Assembly: GCF_017874425.1 (NCBI RefSeq)
Contig: NZ_JAGGLL010000019.1
Location: 1 to 64,000, forward strand
Origin: Clostridium punense
GTDB taxonomy: Bacteria > Bacillota > Clostridia > Clostridiales > Clostridiaceae
Direction of reading: 5' to 3'
Length of the DNA: 64,000 nucleotides
In this document: positions 7,865-15,626 of the stretch, piece after piece
Position numbering within the stretch: the first letter of the stretch is position 1
How the letters are laid out: every line of letters begins with the position of its first letter
Notes under the pieces: model-generated
What the model was told of the DNA's origin: nothing
The model's input: only the letters and a program-made list of their open reading frames with translations
The model's database searches: none
Program-made: the position numbers and the translations under genes

Positions 7865-8760
7865 CATTTCCTGCCACTAACAATGATTAAAGTTACAACA
7901 GTAAAGTCCCAAATAGCTTTTCCTTTGTCTATCATATCAATTCGCCTTGCAAATCTGCTCTCAATTAAACTTCTTAATTCTTCAATATCTTCCTTGGGAA
8001 GTTTATAAGGTACCTGCCTTATACCTATTTCTAAAGCCTCTAATTCCATTGCCCGTTCTGACTCTATAATTGCAATTCTATCTTTCATACTATTTCTACA
8101 GTCATCTATACAAGTTGGAATGGCTAGAGCATCAATTTTAATATCATGAAAGCCTAGTTGCTCAAATAGTAAAGGAAGTTCAATTGGCTTCATTTCATAT
8201 TTGTCTACCTCTCTATTTTTATCTTCCTCTTCCCAATATTCATCTATAATCTTCCAGAGCTCTTTTTCTCTTTGGCTAATCTGTGGTCCATGTTTGGAAA
8301 GTGCTTTTATAATTTGCTTATGCATTACACTAATTACAGATACTGTTCCCCCTGTTTTGCAAATCCTTTTTTGTTCTAATAAGAATTCCTTATTAGGCAC
8401 ATGCTCTATAACAGTATGAGATGTACAAGCGTCCACAGAGTTATCTTCTAGTGGAAGTTTTAGAGCATTTCCTTCAATATAAGAAATATTATTTATTCCT
8501 AAATCCCTTGCTATATTTTTTGCATATTCAATAAATTTACTATCTATATCAATTCCAATTACTGTGCTTTTTTCTCCAAGCCATTTTGAAAGTTTTCTTG
8601 TAAGGGTACCAGGTCCGCAGCCTATATCAATCACTGTAATTTCTGATTTTAACCCTAGTGCCTCTAAAAGTTTATCTTTATAGCAATCCTTAAACCTTAT
8701 ATCTCTACTTAAATCCAAAGTCAAAGGTCCTTGCACACAATTTGACCATAAATTGTTCAC
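7864..8760 (-). CDS. SAM-dependent methyltransferase (class I)
   Basis: This 298-residue protein has the Rossmann-type SAM site VIDIGCGPGTLTRKL (motif I, near residue 40), an acidic motif II in VIGIDID, and motif III around SVDACTSHTVIEHV. It fits the Methyltransf_11/31 group. The C-terminal 130 residues probably form a substrate cap, and the substrate is unknown. It uses GTG behind GGAGG with 7-nt spacing. The gene is flanked by related 25-bp repeat ends (7840-7864 and 8832-8856), which could reflect its movement as a cassette. Confidence 0.88.
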   Translation of the reverse strand: MNNLWSNCVQGPLTLDLSRDIRFKDCYKDKLLEALGLKSEITVIDIGCGPGTLTRKLSKWLGEKSTVIGIDIDSKFIEYAKNIARDLGINNISYIEGNALKLPLEDNSVDACTSHTVIEHVPNKEFLLEQKRICKTGGTVSVISVMHKQIIKALSKHGPQISQREKELWKIIDEYWEEEDKNREVDKYEMKPIELPLLFEQLGFHDIKIDALAIPTCIDDCRNSMKDRIAIIESERAMELEALEIGIRQVPYKLPKEDIEELRSLIESRFARRIDMIDKGKAIWDFTVVTLIIVSGRK

Positions 8761-8788
8761 TTTAGTACCTCCATATTATCCTGCTTTA

Positions 8789-8856
8789 AGGCATCTGAGA
8801 ATAGGTAATAAGTCAAATATACAAACCTACTAACTTATTTGTTTTTGAAGATGCCT
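8789..8856. repeat. MITE-like repeat family 1, shortened copy c
   Basis: This 68-bp element keeps both terminal inverted repeats (AGGCATCT at the left, GATGCCT at the right) but has lost the roughly 110-bp interior of the full copies. It lies directly upstream of the methyltransferase and 8 bp from the stop codon of the DUF2500 gene. Confidence 0.7.
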
Positions 8857-8864
8857 AAGTACTT

Positions 8865-9230
8865 TTAGAAAATCCTTTCAAAGCCTAAATAGCGACTTCC
8901 TTGAAAGTGGAGTTTACCCTTATCCCCTTCAATCAACATTCCATATTGATTTCCGCTCACAGCAAACTCCATCCTATCTCCGCTCTCAACCTCAAAGGTT
9001 ACGTAGTATGTGGTAGAAGTTGTATGATGCATATGGTCTCCACTATTATGATTATGGTGTGTAACATTTTCCCTTTTTCCAACTATCCTTGCATTTACAG
9101 TTAATTTGGGTTGGCCGTTATTATGGCTCCATTCCTTTACTCCAGTTATTGCAGCTACAATAAAAGATCCCACTACAATTACAAAGATAATGATAAAAAA
9201 GATAGGAAACAAATTGAACATTAAATCCAT
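8865..9230 (-). CDS. DUF2500 family membrane protein
   Basis: This 121-residue protein has one N-terminal membrane helix (about 5-30) and a small beta-rich domain. The domain has the DUF2500 pattern: variants of ARIVGKRENV, then a His-rich stretch HHNHNSGDHMHHT, then YYVTFEVESGDRMEF and GKLHFQGSRYLGFE. Proteins of this type (E. coli YhhM-like) are uncharacterized. The His cluster could bind metal, which is my inference. A GGAGGG site precedes the ATG. It is separated from the upstream flotillin gene by a terminator, so it probably has its own promoter. Confidence 0.85.
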   Translation of the reverse strand: MDLMFNLFPIFFIIIFVIVVGSFIVAAITGVKEWSHNNGQPKLTVNARIVGKRENVTHHNHNSGDHMHHTTSTTYYVTFEVESGDRMEFAVSGNQYGMLIEGDKGKLHFQGSRYLGFERIF

Positions 9231-9301
9231 AGCACCCTCCTAAAAAGTTTTATTATATTATACGCAGGCTGCTTGTACTTAGTACCCTAATAAAAACAAA
9301 A

Positions 9302-9327
9302 GAGTAAGGAAAATAAAATCCTTACTC
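9302..9327 (-). terminator. Intrinsic terminator of the flotillin gene
   Basis: GAGTAAGGA pairs with TCCTTACTC over an 8-nt loop. On the minus strand it is followed by a T-rich run. Confidence 0.75.
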
Positions 9328-9349
9328 CAAATTTATATAGTATTAATTA

Positions 9350-10843
9350 CTAATCCTCAATTTCTTCTTTCTTAGTCATATTTTCTACGACTTCATTAAT
9401 TAAGTTTTTATCTTGAGGGATGTTTTCTATTACTTCCTTAACTGAAGTTTTAGTTTCAATGTTGTTTTTAGTAGCAAAGTTGTTTAATATATTGCTTACA
9501 TCTACTCCAGTTAAATCCTTTAATACCTCAAAGCCATTGGCTGCCACATCAGTTACAATCTTTGAAAGCTTTGAGCCACCTTGGCTACCACCATTGTCAA
9601 TGATTGTAATCTTATCTACTTGCTCCATAGGTTTAGCAACGGAAGCCATAATTTCTGGAAGTCTGCTTACAATAAGCTCAACTACTGCTGCTTCACCGTA
9701 TTTTGCCATAGCTTCTGCAAGTTTATCCTTAGCCATAGCTTCAGCAAGCCCTTTAGCTTTAATTGCTTCTGCCTCTGCAAGCCCTTTAGCTTTAATTGCC
9801 TCTGCTTCTGCTTGAGCTTCAATTTTCTTAGCATCTGCCTCTGCTATAGCTTTAATTCTAATAGCTTCAGCCTCTGCTTCTGCTTCTTTTATAGCTCTAA
9901 TTTTGCTAGCCTCTGCATTAACCTCAGTTTCATATTTCTTAGCATCTGCAGGTTTTTTAACTTCTGCAACTAGTCTTTCTTCAATAACTAAGGCATTTTT
10001 CTTAGCAAGTTCTGCTTGTTGAAGTGCTAAAAGTGATTGGTTTTCAATTTCTTGAAGTTTATAAGCTACGTCGGCATTAGCCTTTGCCTTATCTCTTTCA
10101 GCACGATAGCTTTCAACCTTTAATGATTTATCTCTTTCGCTTTCAGCTATTTCTGTTTCAGCACTTAATTTAGCCTTTTGCCCTTCCCTTATAGCATTAG
10201 CTGTTTTGATTTCTGTATCTCTTTTTCTTTCAGCTTCAGCAATATCAGCATCTGCTTTAGATTGAGCTATTTGTGGTTTTGCTCTGTTTTCTAGGTATCC
10301 ACCCTGAGTTGATATCTTAAGTATTGAGTAAGAAACAAGTGAAAGTCCCATGGACTCTAATTCTTTTCTTATATCATTTTCAATTCTTGCTTCAAAAGCA
10401 GCTCTATCTTCATTGATTTGCTCTACAGTTAAAGTAGAAACAATTCCTCTGAGCTTACCTTCTAAAATTTGCTCAACGATATTGCTTATAACCTTTGTAG
10501 TGTCTTGTGCTCCACCGCTACAAAACTGCTCTACAGCCTTTAAAATACTCTCTGTATCATTTTGTATTTTAACTACTGCTGTACCTATTATATTAACAAA
10601 AATTCCTTGCTTTGAAGGCGCTTCATTAATATCTGTCTTGATAGAAATATTTTCCAAAGAAATTGTGCAAGAAGTTTCTAAAATAGGTATTAATATACCT
10701 CCTCTTCCTGAAAGAACTCTCTTTTTTAAGCCTGTGATTACCATAGCTTTATCTGCTGGCATACGCTTCCAGAATAAAAGTATTATAATTAATACCGCCA
10801 CCACTGGAATTGCATAAGGTAACACTTTAGTTAGAATTTCCAA
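9350..10843 (-). CDS. floT: Flotillin-like SPFH domain protein
   Basis: This 497-residue protein has an N-terminal membrane-associated hydrophobic segment (about 6-25), then an SPFH/Band 7 domain (about 30-200). A long Ala/Glu/Lys-rich coiled-coil with repeated EAEAI units spans about 200-380, and a Gly-containing C-terminal tail follows. Length and layout match bacterial flotillins (FloT/YuaG), which scaffold functional membrane microdomains. The start is TTG behind GGGGG. The usual NfeD partner gene is not next to it, unlike in Bacillus. A terminator follows, so it is likely monocistronic. Confidence 0.88.
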   Translation of the reverse strand: MEILTKVLPYAIPVVAVLIIILLFWKRMPADKAMVITGLKKRVLSGRGGILIPILETSCTISLENISIKTDINEAPSKQGIFVNIIGTAVVKIQNDTESILKAVEQFCSGGAQDTTKVISNIVEQILEGKLRGIVSTLTVEQINEDRAAFEARIENDIRKELESMGLSLVSYSILKISTQGGYLENRAKPQIAQSKADADIAEAERKRDTEIKTANAIREGQKAKLSAETEIAESERDKSLKVESYRAERDKAKANADVAYKLQEIENQSLLALQQAELAKKNALVIEERLVAEVKKPADAKKYETEVNAEASKIRAIKEAEAEAEAIRIKAIAEADAKKIEAQAEAEAIKAKGLAEAEAIKAKGLAEAMAKDKLAEAMAKYGEAAVVELIVSRLPEIMASVAKPMEQVDKITIIDNGGSQGGSKLSKIVTDVAANGFEVLKDLTGVDVSNILNNFATKNNIETKTSVKEVIENIPQDKNLINEVVENMTKKEEIED

Positions 10844-10986
10844 ATATATTGCCCCCTTTAATATTAAATTATTCCCCTAATATAATTGTATATTGTTCTG
10901 AATTTTCTTTCAACGAGTATTTAGATAATTTTCTAGAAAATAACATTTCATTTATTATTTAACCAATCCTTGTACCCTTAAGTCTT

Positions 10987-11529
10987 TTAATAATGGTTAT
11001 AGCTCATTATATCTTTTAGATCTTTTCTAACTTTCTTTCTAACTTCTTCATTTTTAGGATATCCAATAGTAATTACTAGAGGCACTTCCTTTCCCCTTGG
11101 TATCTTTAAATATTCTTTAATCTCTTTTTCCTTAAACCAACCTATAATACAAGTTCCTAGACCTTGTTCAGCTGCTGATAAACAAATATGCTCTGTGGCG
11201 ATACCTATATCAGTGATACTGTAGTCCTTTCCCTTAATAATACCTCCTATTTTTGAAGTAATATTAGGCTTCTCAAGTACCACCACTATAAAAGCTGGTA
11301 CTTCTAAAGCAAACTTGTTCATGCGAATCATTGGGTCATAAACCATTTTTGCAACATCTTCAACTGATTTTTCTTCATCCACAAGGATAAACTTCCAAGG
11401 TTGAGAGTTGCAAGCTGAAGGTGCCATTCTTGCCGCTTCAATACAAAGCTCTAATTTTTCTCTTTCAACTTTTTTATCCATATATGCTCTAGTACTTTCC
11501 CTTAAATTCACCAACTCTTTAAAACTCAT
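10987..11529 (-). CDS. Nitroreductase family protein
   Basis: This 180-residue FMN-dependent nitroreductase-like protein has the N-terminal R-x-S-x-R-x-Y motif (LRESTRAYMDKK), the FMN-contacting APSACNSQPWKFIL and the C-terminal GLGTCIIGWF and ITIGYP motifs. Such enzymes use NAD(P)H to reduce nitro compounds, quinones or flavins, and the substrate cannot be assigned. A GGAGG site precedes the ATG. A second family member lies divergently at 11927, and the 400-bp gap between them holds two candidate operators. Confidence 0.9.
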   Translation of the reverse strand: MSFKELVNLRESTRAYMDKKVEREKLELCIEAARMAPSACNSQPWKFILVDEEKSVEDVAKMVYDPMIRMNKFALEVPAFIVVVLEKPNITSKIGGIIKGKDYSITDIGIATEHICLSAAEQGLGTCIIGWFKEKEIKEYLKIPRGKEVPLVITIGYPKNEEVRKKVRKDLKDIMSYNHY

Positions 11530-11600
11530 AATAAACCTCCAATTATATTTATAAATTGCCTATAGTTACTTATATTATAACAAAACTTCCTTTTACAATT

Positions 11601-11618
11601 TATAAGTTAGTACTTATA
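11601..11618. promoter_or_regulatory. Palindrome upstream of the minus-strand nitroreductase
   Basis: TATAAGT and ACTTATA are perfect 7-bp arms separated by 4 bp, about 70-90 bp before the start codon. On the minus strand a TATAAT sequence lies downstream of it, so it could overlap the -35 region. HxlR- or MarR-type control is a guess from the symmetry and the target gene. Confidence 0.35.
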
Positions 11619-11697
11619 TTTACTATTTAAATTTCTATTAAAATAGTATAAACTATATTTATGTTTTTCGTCACTTAATAAGTCCTTAGACAATAAT

Positions 11698-11812
11698 TTT
11701 ATATATAGAATGGAATAAAGACACATTATAAATATATAATCCTGTTTTGCATTCTCTTTAATATAAGTTCCTTAATATTATCTTATAATTTAAAAATAGT
11801 ATTGCAACTTAT
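11698..11812. repeat. Intergenic repeat family 2, copy A
   Basis: An AT-rich block containing GCATTCTCTTTAATATAAG and, about 50 bp further, AGTATTGCAACTTATATACT. Clearly similar sequence recurs at 13092-13193 and, shorter, at 15405-15455. No coding capacity. The boundaries are approximate. Confidence 0.45.
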
Positions 11813-11839
11813 ATACTACTAGTAAAAATGCATCAATTT

Positions 11840-11856
11840 ATAACAACTATTGTTAT
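11840..11856. promoter_or_regulatory. Palindrome upstream of the plus-strand nitroreductase
   Basis: ATAACAA and TTGTTAT form perfect 7-bp arms around CTA, 70 bp before the ATG. This is a plausible operator for a dimeric repressor. No regulator gene is adjacent. Confidence 0.4.
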
Positions 11857-11926
11857 TGGATTCGAAAAACTATTTTTGTAATTTGATGCCCATATTTTAA
11901 AACTAAAGAATCATAGGAGGAAACAA

Positions 11927-12496
11927 ATGAATAATCTTTTAGACCTAATTAAAAACAGAAGAAGTATAAGGAAGTATATGCCTGATCAAATAAAAGATGA
12001 AGAATTAAATCTTATCCTTGAAGCTGGTATTTTTGCGCCAAGTGGTCATAATGATCAACCTTGGTATTTTACAGTTATTCAAAATAAAGAAGTATTAGAT
12101 GAAATAAATATTAAATCAAAAGAACTTATGAAAAAAGCCTCTACTGATTGGATTGTAAAAATGGCTGAAAATGAAAAATATCATATCCTTCACAATGCTC
12201 CAACGGTAATTATTGTTTCGGGGTTAGAAACTAACAATAAGGAACTTCCATACTGTCCAATGGCTGACTGTAGTGCAGCAGTGCAAAACATGTTACTTAT
12301 GGCTGAAAGTCTTGGAGTTGCTTCTTGCTGGGTAGGCCTTACTACTTTCATATTTGAAGATGAAGAAGAAGTAAAAAAATTAAACCTTCCAGAAGGCTAC
12401 AAGCCTCAGTTTGCTGTGACTCTTGGTTACTCTGCAATAACAAAAGAACTTAAGGCACTTCCAAGAAAAGAAAATGTAATTAACTATATAAAATAA
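11927..12496 (+). CDS. Nitroreductase family protein
   Basis: This 189-residue nitroreductase-fold protein has the motifs RRSIRKYM at the N-terminus, FAPSGHNDQPWYF for FMN binding, and a C-terminal GVASCWVGL and VTLGYS. A C-P-M-A-D-C-S-A-A-V segment lies near residue 115. It is only distantly similar to the neighbour at 10987 and is transcribed away from it, so the two are probably independent genes in one functional group. AGGAGG sits 7 nt before the ATG. Cofactor FMN is expected from the family, and the substrate is unknown. Confidence 0.9.
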   Translation: MNNLLDLIKNRRSIRKYMPDQIKDEELNLILEAGIFAPSGHNDQPWYFTVIQNKEVLDEINIKSKELMKKASTDWIVKMAENEKYHILHNAPTVIIVSGLETNNKELPYCPMADCSAAVQNMLLMAESLGVASCWVGLTTFIFEDEEEVKKLNLPEGYKPQFAVTLGYSAITKELKALPRKENVINYIK

Positions 12497-12634
12497 CAGC
12501 TTCAACCTGGCTTAAGTATTCAACATACAGTTGAACACTTAAGCTTTTAAATTTAACTTTAAATTTAATGTTAAATTCAAAAAATTAAAAAAATCAGTTT
12601 GCTTTTTATTTTATAATGTGATATACTTGATTAA

Positions 12635-12662
12635 TTGACATGAAGCACAATTAATATATAAT
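12635..12662 (+). promoter_or_regulatory. Consensus promoter of the cold-shock gene
   Basis: A perfect TTGACA (12635-12640) and a perfect TATAAT (12657-12662) are separated by 16 bp. Transcription would start near 12669, giving a leader of only about 22 nt, too short for the long structured cold-shock leader known from E. coli cspA. Confidence 0.75.
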
Positions 12663-12690
12663 CTTTGTGTTTCACTTAGGAGGATATTTA

Positions 12691-12894
12691 ATGAAAATTG
12701 GTACAGTAAAATGGTTTAACTCAGAAAAAGGTTTTGGATTTATTGAAGTTCAAGGAGAAGATGATGTTTTCGTTCACTTCACAGCTATCCAAGGCAATGA
12801 TGGTAGAAAGAATCTAGAAGAAGGTCAACAAGTTCAATTTGAAGTTGAAAAAGGCGCTAGAGGAATGCAAGCTACTAACGTAGTTAAATTATAA
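12691..12894 (+). CDS. cspA: Cold-shock protein (CspA family)
   Basis: This 67-residue single CSD-fold protein has both RNA-binding motifs: RNP1 as KGFGFI and RNP2 as VFVHF. It starts [10 protein letters not shown], the usual family start, behind AGGAGG. An in-frame extension to 12667 is excluded by that site. It binds single-stranded nucleic acid and acts as an RNA chaperone. A strong consensus promoter with a short leader suggests high constitutive expression. The symbol follows the family, and which Csp paralog it is cannot be told. Confidence 0.95.
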   Translation: MKIGTVKWFNSEKGFGFIEVQGEDDVFVHFTAIQGNDGRKNLEEGQQVQFEVEKGARGMQATNVVKL

Positions 12895-12913
12895 TTGTAA
12901 TTAACAACATTTA

Positions 12914-13089
12914 AGGCATTTGAAAATAAATAACAAGTCAAAGATGTGAAGGATATTTTGAGTTCACAAGCAAGCTTGTGCGGCCAGGAAGCAAATTCCG
13001 CAGATAGTAGAGCTATCTAAGGGTTTTGTTGACGCAGTATAACTCAAAATAGACAAACATACTGACTTATTTATTTTTTCAAAATGCCT
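12914..13089. repeat. MITE-like repeat family 1, full-length copy b
   Basis: This 176-bp element is inverted relative to copy a (4992-5168) and resembles it throughout, including the inner segment around the TCTGCGGAA core. Terminal inverted repeats begin AGGCATTTGAAAATAAATAA and end ATGCCT. It begins 19 bp after the cspA stop codon, so it could be part of the cspA transcript. Confidence 0.8.
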
Positions 13090-13091
13090 AA

Positions 13092-13193
13092 TATATAGAA
13101 TGTAAATTCCCATTATTTTATGGTTTGTTTACATTCTCTTTATATAAGTTGCCTTAGTGTAACAATTAAATATGGAAACAGTATTACGACTTG
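13092..13193. repeat. Intergenic repeat family 2, copy B
   Basis: Resembles 11698-11812 (shared ACATTCTCTTTATATAAGTTG and AGTATTACGACTTGTATA segments, allowing for changes). It contains an inverted repeat GAATGTAAA / TTTACATTC, so it can fold. It abuts the end of MITE copy b. Confidence 0.45.
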
Positions 13194-13217
13194 TATATTG
13201 TATGTTTCAAATGTTTT

Positions 13218-13241
13218 ACCACCTGTAAAAGGGTGGTTTTC
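13218..13241 (+). terminator. Intrinsic terminator
   Basis: ACCACC and GGTGGT with an 8-nt loop are followed by TTTTC. It would end transcripts coming from cspA through the repeats. The rest of the gap to 13449 shows nothing else. Confidence 0.5.
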
Positions 13242-13449
13242 TGTCATATAAAGCTAATATTCTTAGTAGTTTCTTTACTTATAGTTTCTCATAATTACTC
13301 TTCCTAGTTTGTAAATATTATCTTTGATCATTTTCCTAGAGAAGTTTAATTCTGTTAGAGTTTTTATAACAGTACTACCTATTCTATAAGTTTACTATTT
13401 ATAATTAAGTTATTACTAAGAAAATAAATTAATAAAGGGGCATATCTTA

Positions 13450-13971
13450 ATGCAACGAAATTATAACTTAAAAAAAACCATATCAATTAAAAAATTTATT
13501 GCTGAATTTGGAGGAACTTTTACTGAGGCTATCAAAACTAGACTGTCAGATTTAGAAGTTCGTTCAGTATTAACGAGAAAAGATTATACTAACGTGTTAG
13601 ATATAAAGCACGTTGAGCATACACAATACCCATGTACTGACGATAATACCTTAGATTGTGGTACAAAAGAATATTCTTTCGGAGAGTTTTTAGTAATAGA
13701 TAATATGTTATACTACTCTAATAATTGCTTGGAAGGACCTACCGTTACTAAATCCCCTGTTTCAGACTTGATCTATGATAATTTAAGTGATGAAAATATA
13801 ATTAATTTTGAAGGCATTGAAGGAAAGCAAATTACTGATGCTAATATTGATTATATAATAGATACTCTTTTAGACCACTGCTCAGATGTATCTCAAAAAT
13901 ACAAGGATACTATTGCTGAAATAGATAAATGTGCTGCTACTAAACTAAATCGTATCTCATTTAACAACTAA
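13450..13971 (+). CDS. Hypothetical soluble protein
   Basis: This 173-residue acidic protein has no signal peptide or membrane segment. It contains six Cys residues, with C-x10-C spacing around residues 57-68 (PCTDDNTLDCG), and an acidic C-terminal half with predicted helices. AAAGGGG precedes the ATG, and a strong bidirectional terminator follows at 14113. I do not recognise a family and suggest no function. Confidence 0.7.
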   Translation: MQRNYNLKKTISIKKFIAEFGGTFTEAIKTRLSDLEVRSVLTRKDYTNVLDIKHVEHTQYPCTDDNTLDCGTKEYSFGEFLVIDNMLYYSNNCLEGPTVTKSPVSDLIYDNLSDENIINFEGIEGKQITDANIDYIIDTLLDHCSDVSQKYKDTIAEIDKCAATKLNRISFNN

Positions 13972-14112
13972 CTTTTCTTCAATATTCATTTTTTATTCGT
14001 TTATAACCTTTCTTTTTAACTATAATCAATGATACTTTAAACCTTATTGATTACCTAATTGAATTCTAATAAGTACAAATTACTTTGCCATCTTTAAATT
14101 TTTACTAAAATG

Positions 14113-14161
14113 AAAACACCCTAAAGACAGATGTTTTCAGATTCTGCTTATAGGGTGTTTT
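14113..14161. terminator. Bidirectional terminator between convergent genes
   Basis: Perfect 11-bp arms AAAACACCCTA / TAGGGTGTTTT have A- and T-runs on both sides, and lie between the plus-strand hypothetical gene and the minus-strand VanW gene. Confidence 0.8.
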
Positions 14162-14179
14162 TATTAATCCATTTAATTT

Positions 14180-14995
14180 TCAGCTACTTAAGAAGGGGCT
14201 GTAAGTCATATAAGCATGATTTTCTGTAATATACTCATCATCTACAAGTTCATCATACATATTTAAAACCTTCCTAAATATAATATTATTTCTTATATAG
14301 CCACCAAACAATCCAGTTGTTATAGCATGTTCTTTCTCATAAACCTCATATTTATACTTACAAGGTTCACTACTCCTCCACTGTCCTAAAAGCTTCTCAC
14401 CTTTTACTTCCACAATTAGCTGATACTCACTGCTTGTTCCATTATATATTTCGAGATCTAAATAATTGTAAGAGCAGGTTGCCCCTGTTCCAAAGGGCTG
14501 AGTTCTATTAGAGTCTGGGAACACATCATGACTATGTCTATACCTTTCTGTAACCTTAAGAGGTGTATGAAGAGTCATCCAATAAATTAAGTTAGAGAGT
14601 TGACAGAGCCCTCCACCTACACCTGAAGTAAATGTTCCATTAGGACATAGTATTACCCCATCTAAATATCCCTTTTTATAGGTAGGTTTACCAATAAGTT
14701 TCCAGTAAGAAAAGGTTTCTCCTGGCTTAATAATAATTCCACTTATCCTATCTGTGGCTAACTTTAAGTTTGTAACCTTATTATGTTGAAGCTCCATGTC
14801 CACATCCTTTAATTTTCTTAAGGTTGGTGTATCGTAAGTAAATATCACATAAGTCCTTAACTCTTTGGATATATGTTTAGTATAAACTTTTCCGCTAAAA
14901 TACCATTCCTTATATTTTTTCAGTGTATAATACTCTTTCCCTAAAAACAATCTTATTTTTGACCTTTTTATAGGCTTTTTTTCTCTAAAATACAT
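14180..14995 (-). CDS. VanW family protein
   Basis: This 271-residue protein has the VanW core at about residues 80-190: IIKPGETFSYWKLIG, GVGGGLCQLSNLIYW, RHSHDVFPDSNRTQPFG and GATCSYNYLDL. VanW is an accessory gene of vancomycin-resistance clusters, but homologs are common in Firmicutes without resistance and their role is unknown, probably at the cell wall. No signal peptide is visible. GGGGGAG precedes the ATG. There is no vanHAX here, so resistance should not be inferred. Confidence 0.9.
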   Translation of the reverse strand: MYFREKKPIKRSKIRLFLGKEYYTLKKYKEWYFSGKVYTKHISKELRTYVIFTYDTPTLRKLKDVDMELQHNKVTNLKLATDRISGIIIKPGETFSYWKLIGKPTYKKGYLDGVILCPNGTFTSGVGGGLCQLSNLIYWMTLHTPLKVTERYRHSHDVFPDSNRTQPFGTGATCSYNYLDLEIYNGTSSEYQLIVEVKGEKLLGQWRSSEPCKYKYEVYEKEHAITTGLFGGYIRNNIIFRKVLNMYDELVDDEYITENHAYMTYSPFLSS

Positions 14996-15045
14996 ACATC
15001 TCCCCCATATCCCTCCATGTAACCATTACCTATAACTAAAAACTG

Positions 15046-15201
15046 TTACTTTTTATCTGAAATTACGAGACAAAAGGTGGCTAAAGGCCCCAAAAATAAT
15101 GATAAAAGAAACCAATTGAATCCAGACCTATTTTTACCCTGAGCTAACCCTGCGTTAATTAATGCTAGAGTTCCCCACCCCACATAAAATTCCTTATTCA
15201 T
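15046..15201 (-). CDS. Small membrane protein
   Basis: A 51-residue protein, chosen from ATG 15201 because GGGGGAG precedes it. A longer frame to 15273 lacks such a site. It has one or two hydrophobic segments (about 7-17 and 28-46), with an N-R-S-G-F-N-W turn between them and a short Lys tail. Small proteins of this shape are common in Clostridium and uncharacterized. It lies 50 bp upstream of VanW in the same direction and could be co-transcribed with it. Confidence 0.65.
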   Translation of the reverse strand: MNKEFYVGWGTLALINAGLAQGKNRSGFNWFLLSLFLGPLATFCLVISDKK

Positions 15202-15592
15202 TTTCTCCCCCTTTATACTTACACAAATGCTTATTAATACAATTATATAACGTAAATGAAAAATATTGTACAAATTTTCAATTAATTGTTTGTTGTTTAA
15301 TCCTTCTATTTTTATATGTTAAAATTGCTGTCTAGTGTCTATAAATCACATCAAAAATCACGTTACTTGTAAATATTTATAATGCAATAATGATGCTTCA
15401 TAAATATGCCTAATTCTGTTTTGCATTCTGTTTAATATAAACTGCTTAAAATTATTTATTTTTAAAAGGCTAAAGTTTTTTATATCTTTGGATTAAATAA
15501 TATCTTTAACTGAATTATATATTCTTCTTATGCTTATTTCTATCTATAAAACTCCTCTTCTAAAAAGCTTTGAAATCGCCAATATATAAGAA
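15202..15592. other. Intergenic region with repeat remnant
   Basis: AT-rich non-coding sequence of about 390 bp. Apart from the family 2 repeat fragment at 15405-15455, I see no gene or confident signal. Confidence 0.4.
15405..15455. repeat. Intergenic repeat family 2, short copy C
   Basis: Shares CTGTTTTGCATTCTSTTTAA with copy A. The similarity fades after about 45 bp. Confidence 0.35.
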
Positions 15593-15620
15593 AACCTAGC
15601 AAGCCTTTGCTTACTAGGTT
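15593..15620 (-). terminator. Intrinsic terminator of the chemoreceptor gene
   Basis: Twelve-bp arms AACCTAGCAAGC / GCTTACTAGGTT (one mismatch) have a tetraloop and a T-containing tail on the minus strand. Confidence 0.75.
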
Positions 15621-15626
15621 TTAGTT

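Noticed and set aside
9420-9973. Plus-strand reading frames opposite the flotillin gene
   Set aside because: They are low-complexity antisense images of the Ala/Glu-rich coiled coil and have no ribosome binding sites.
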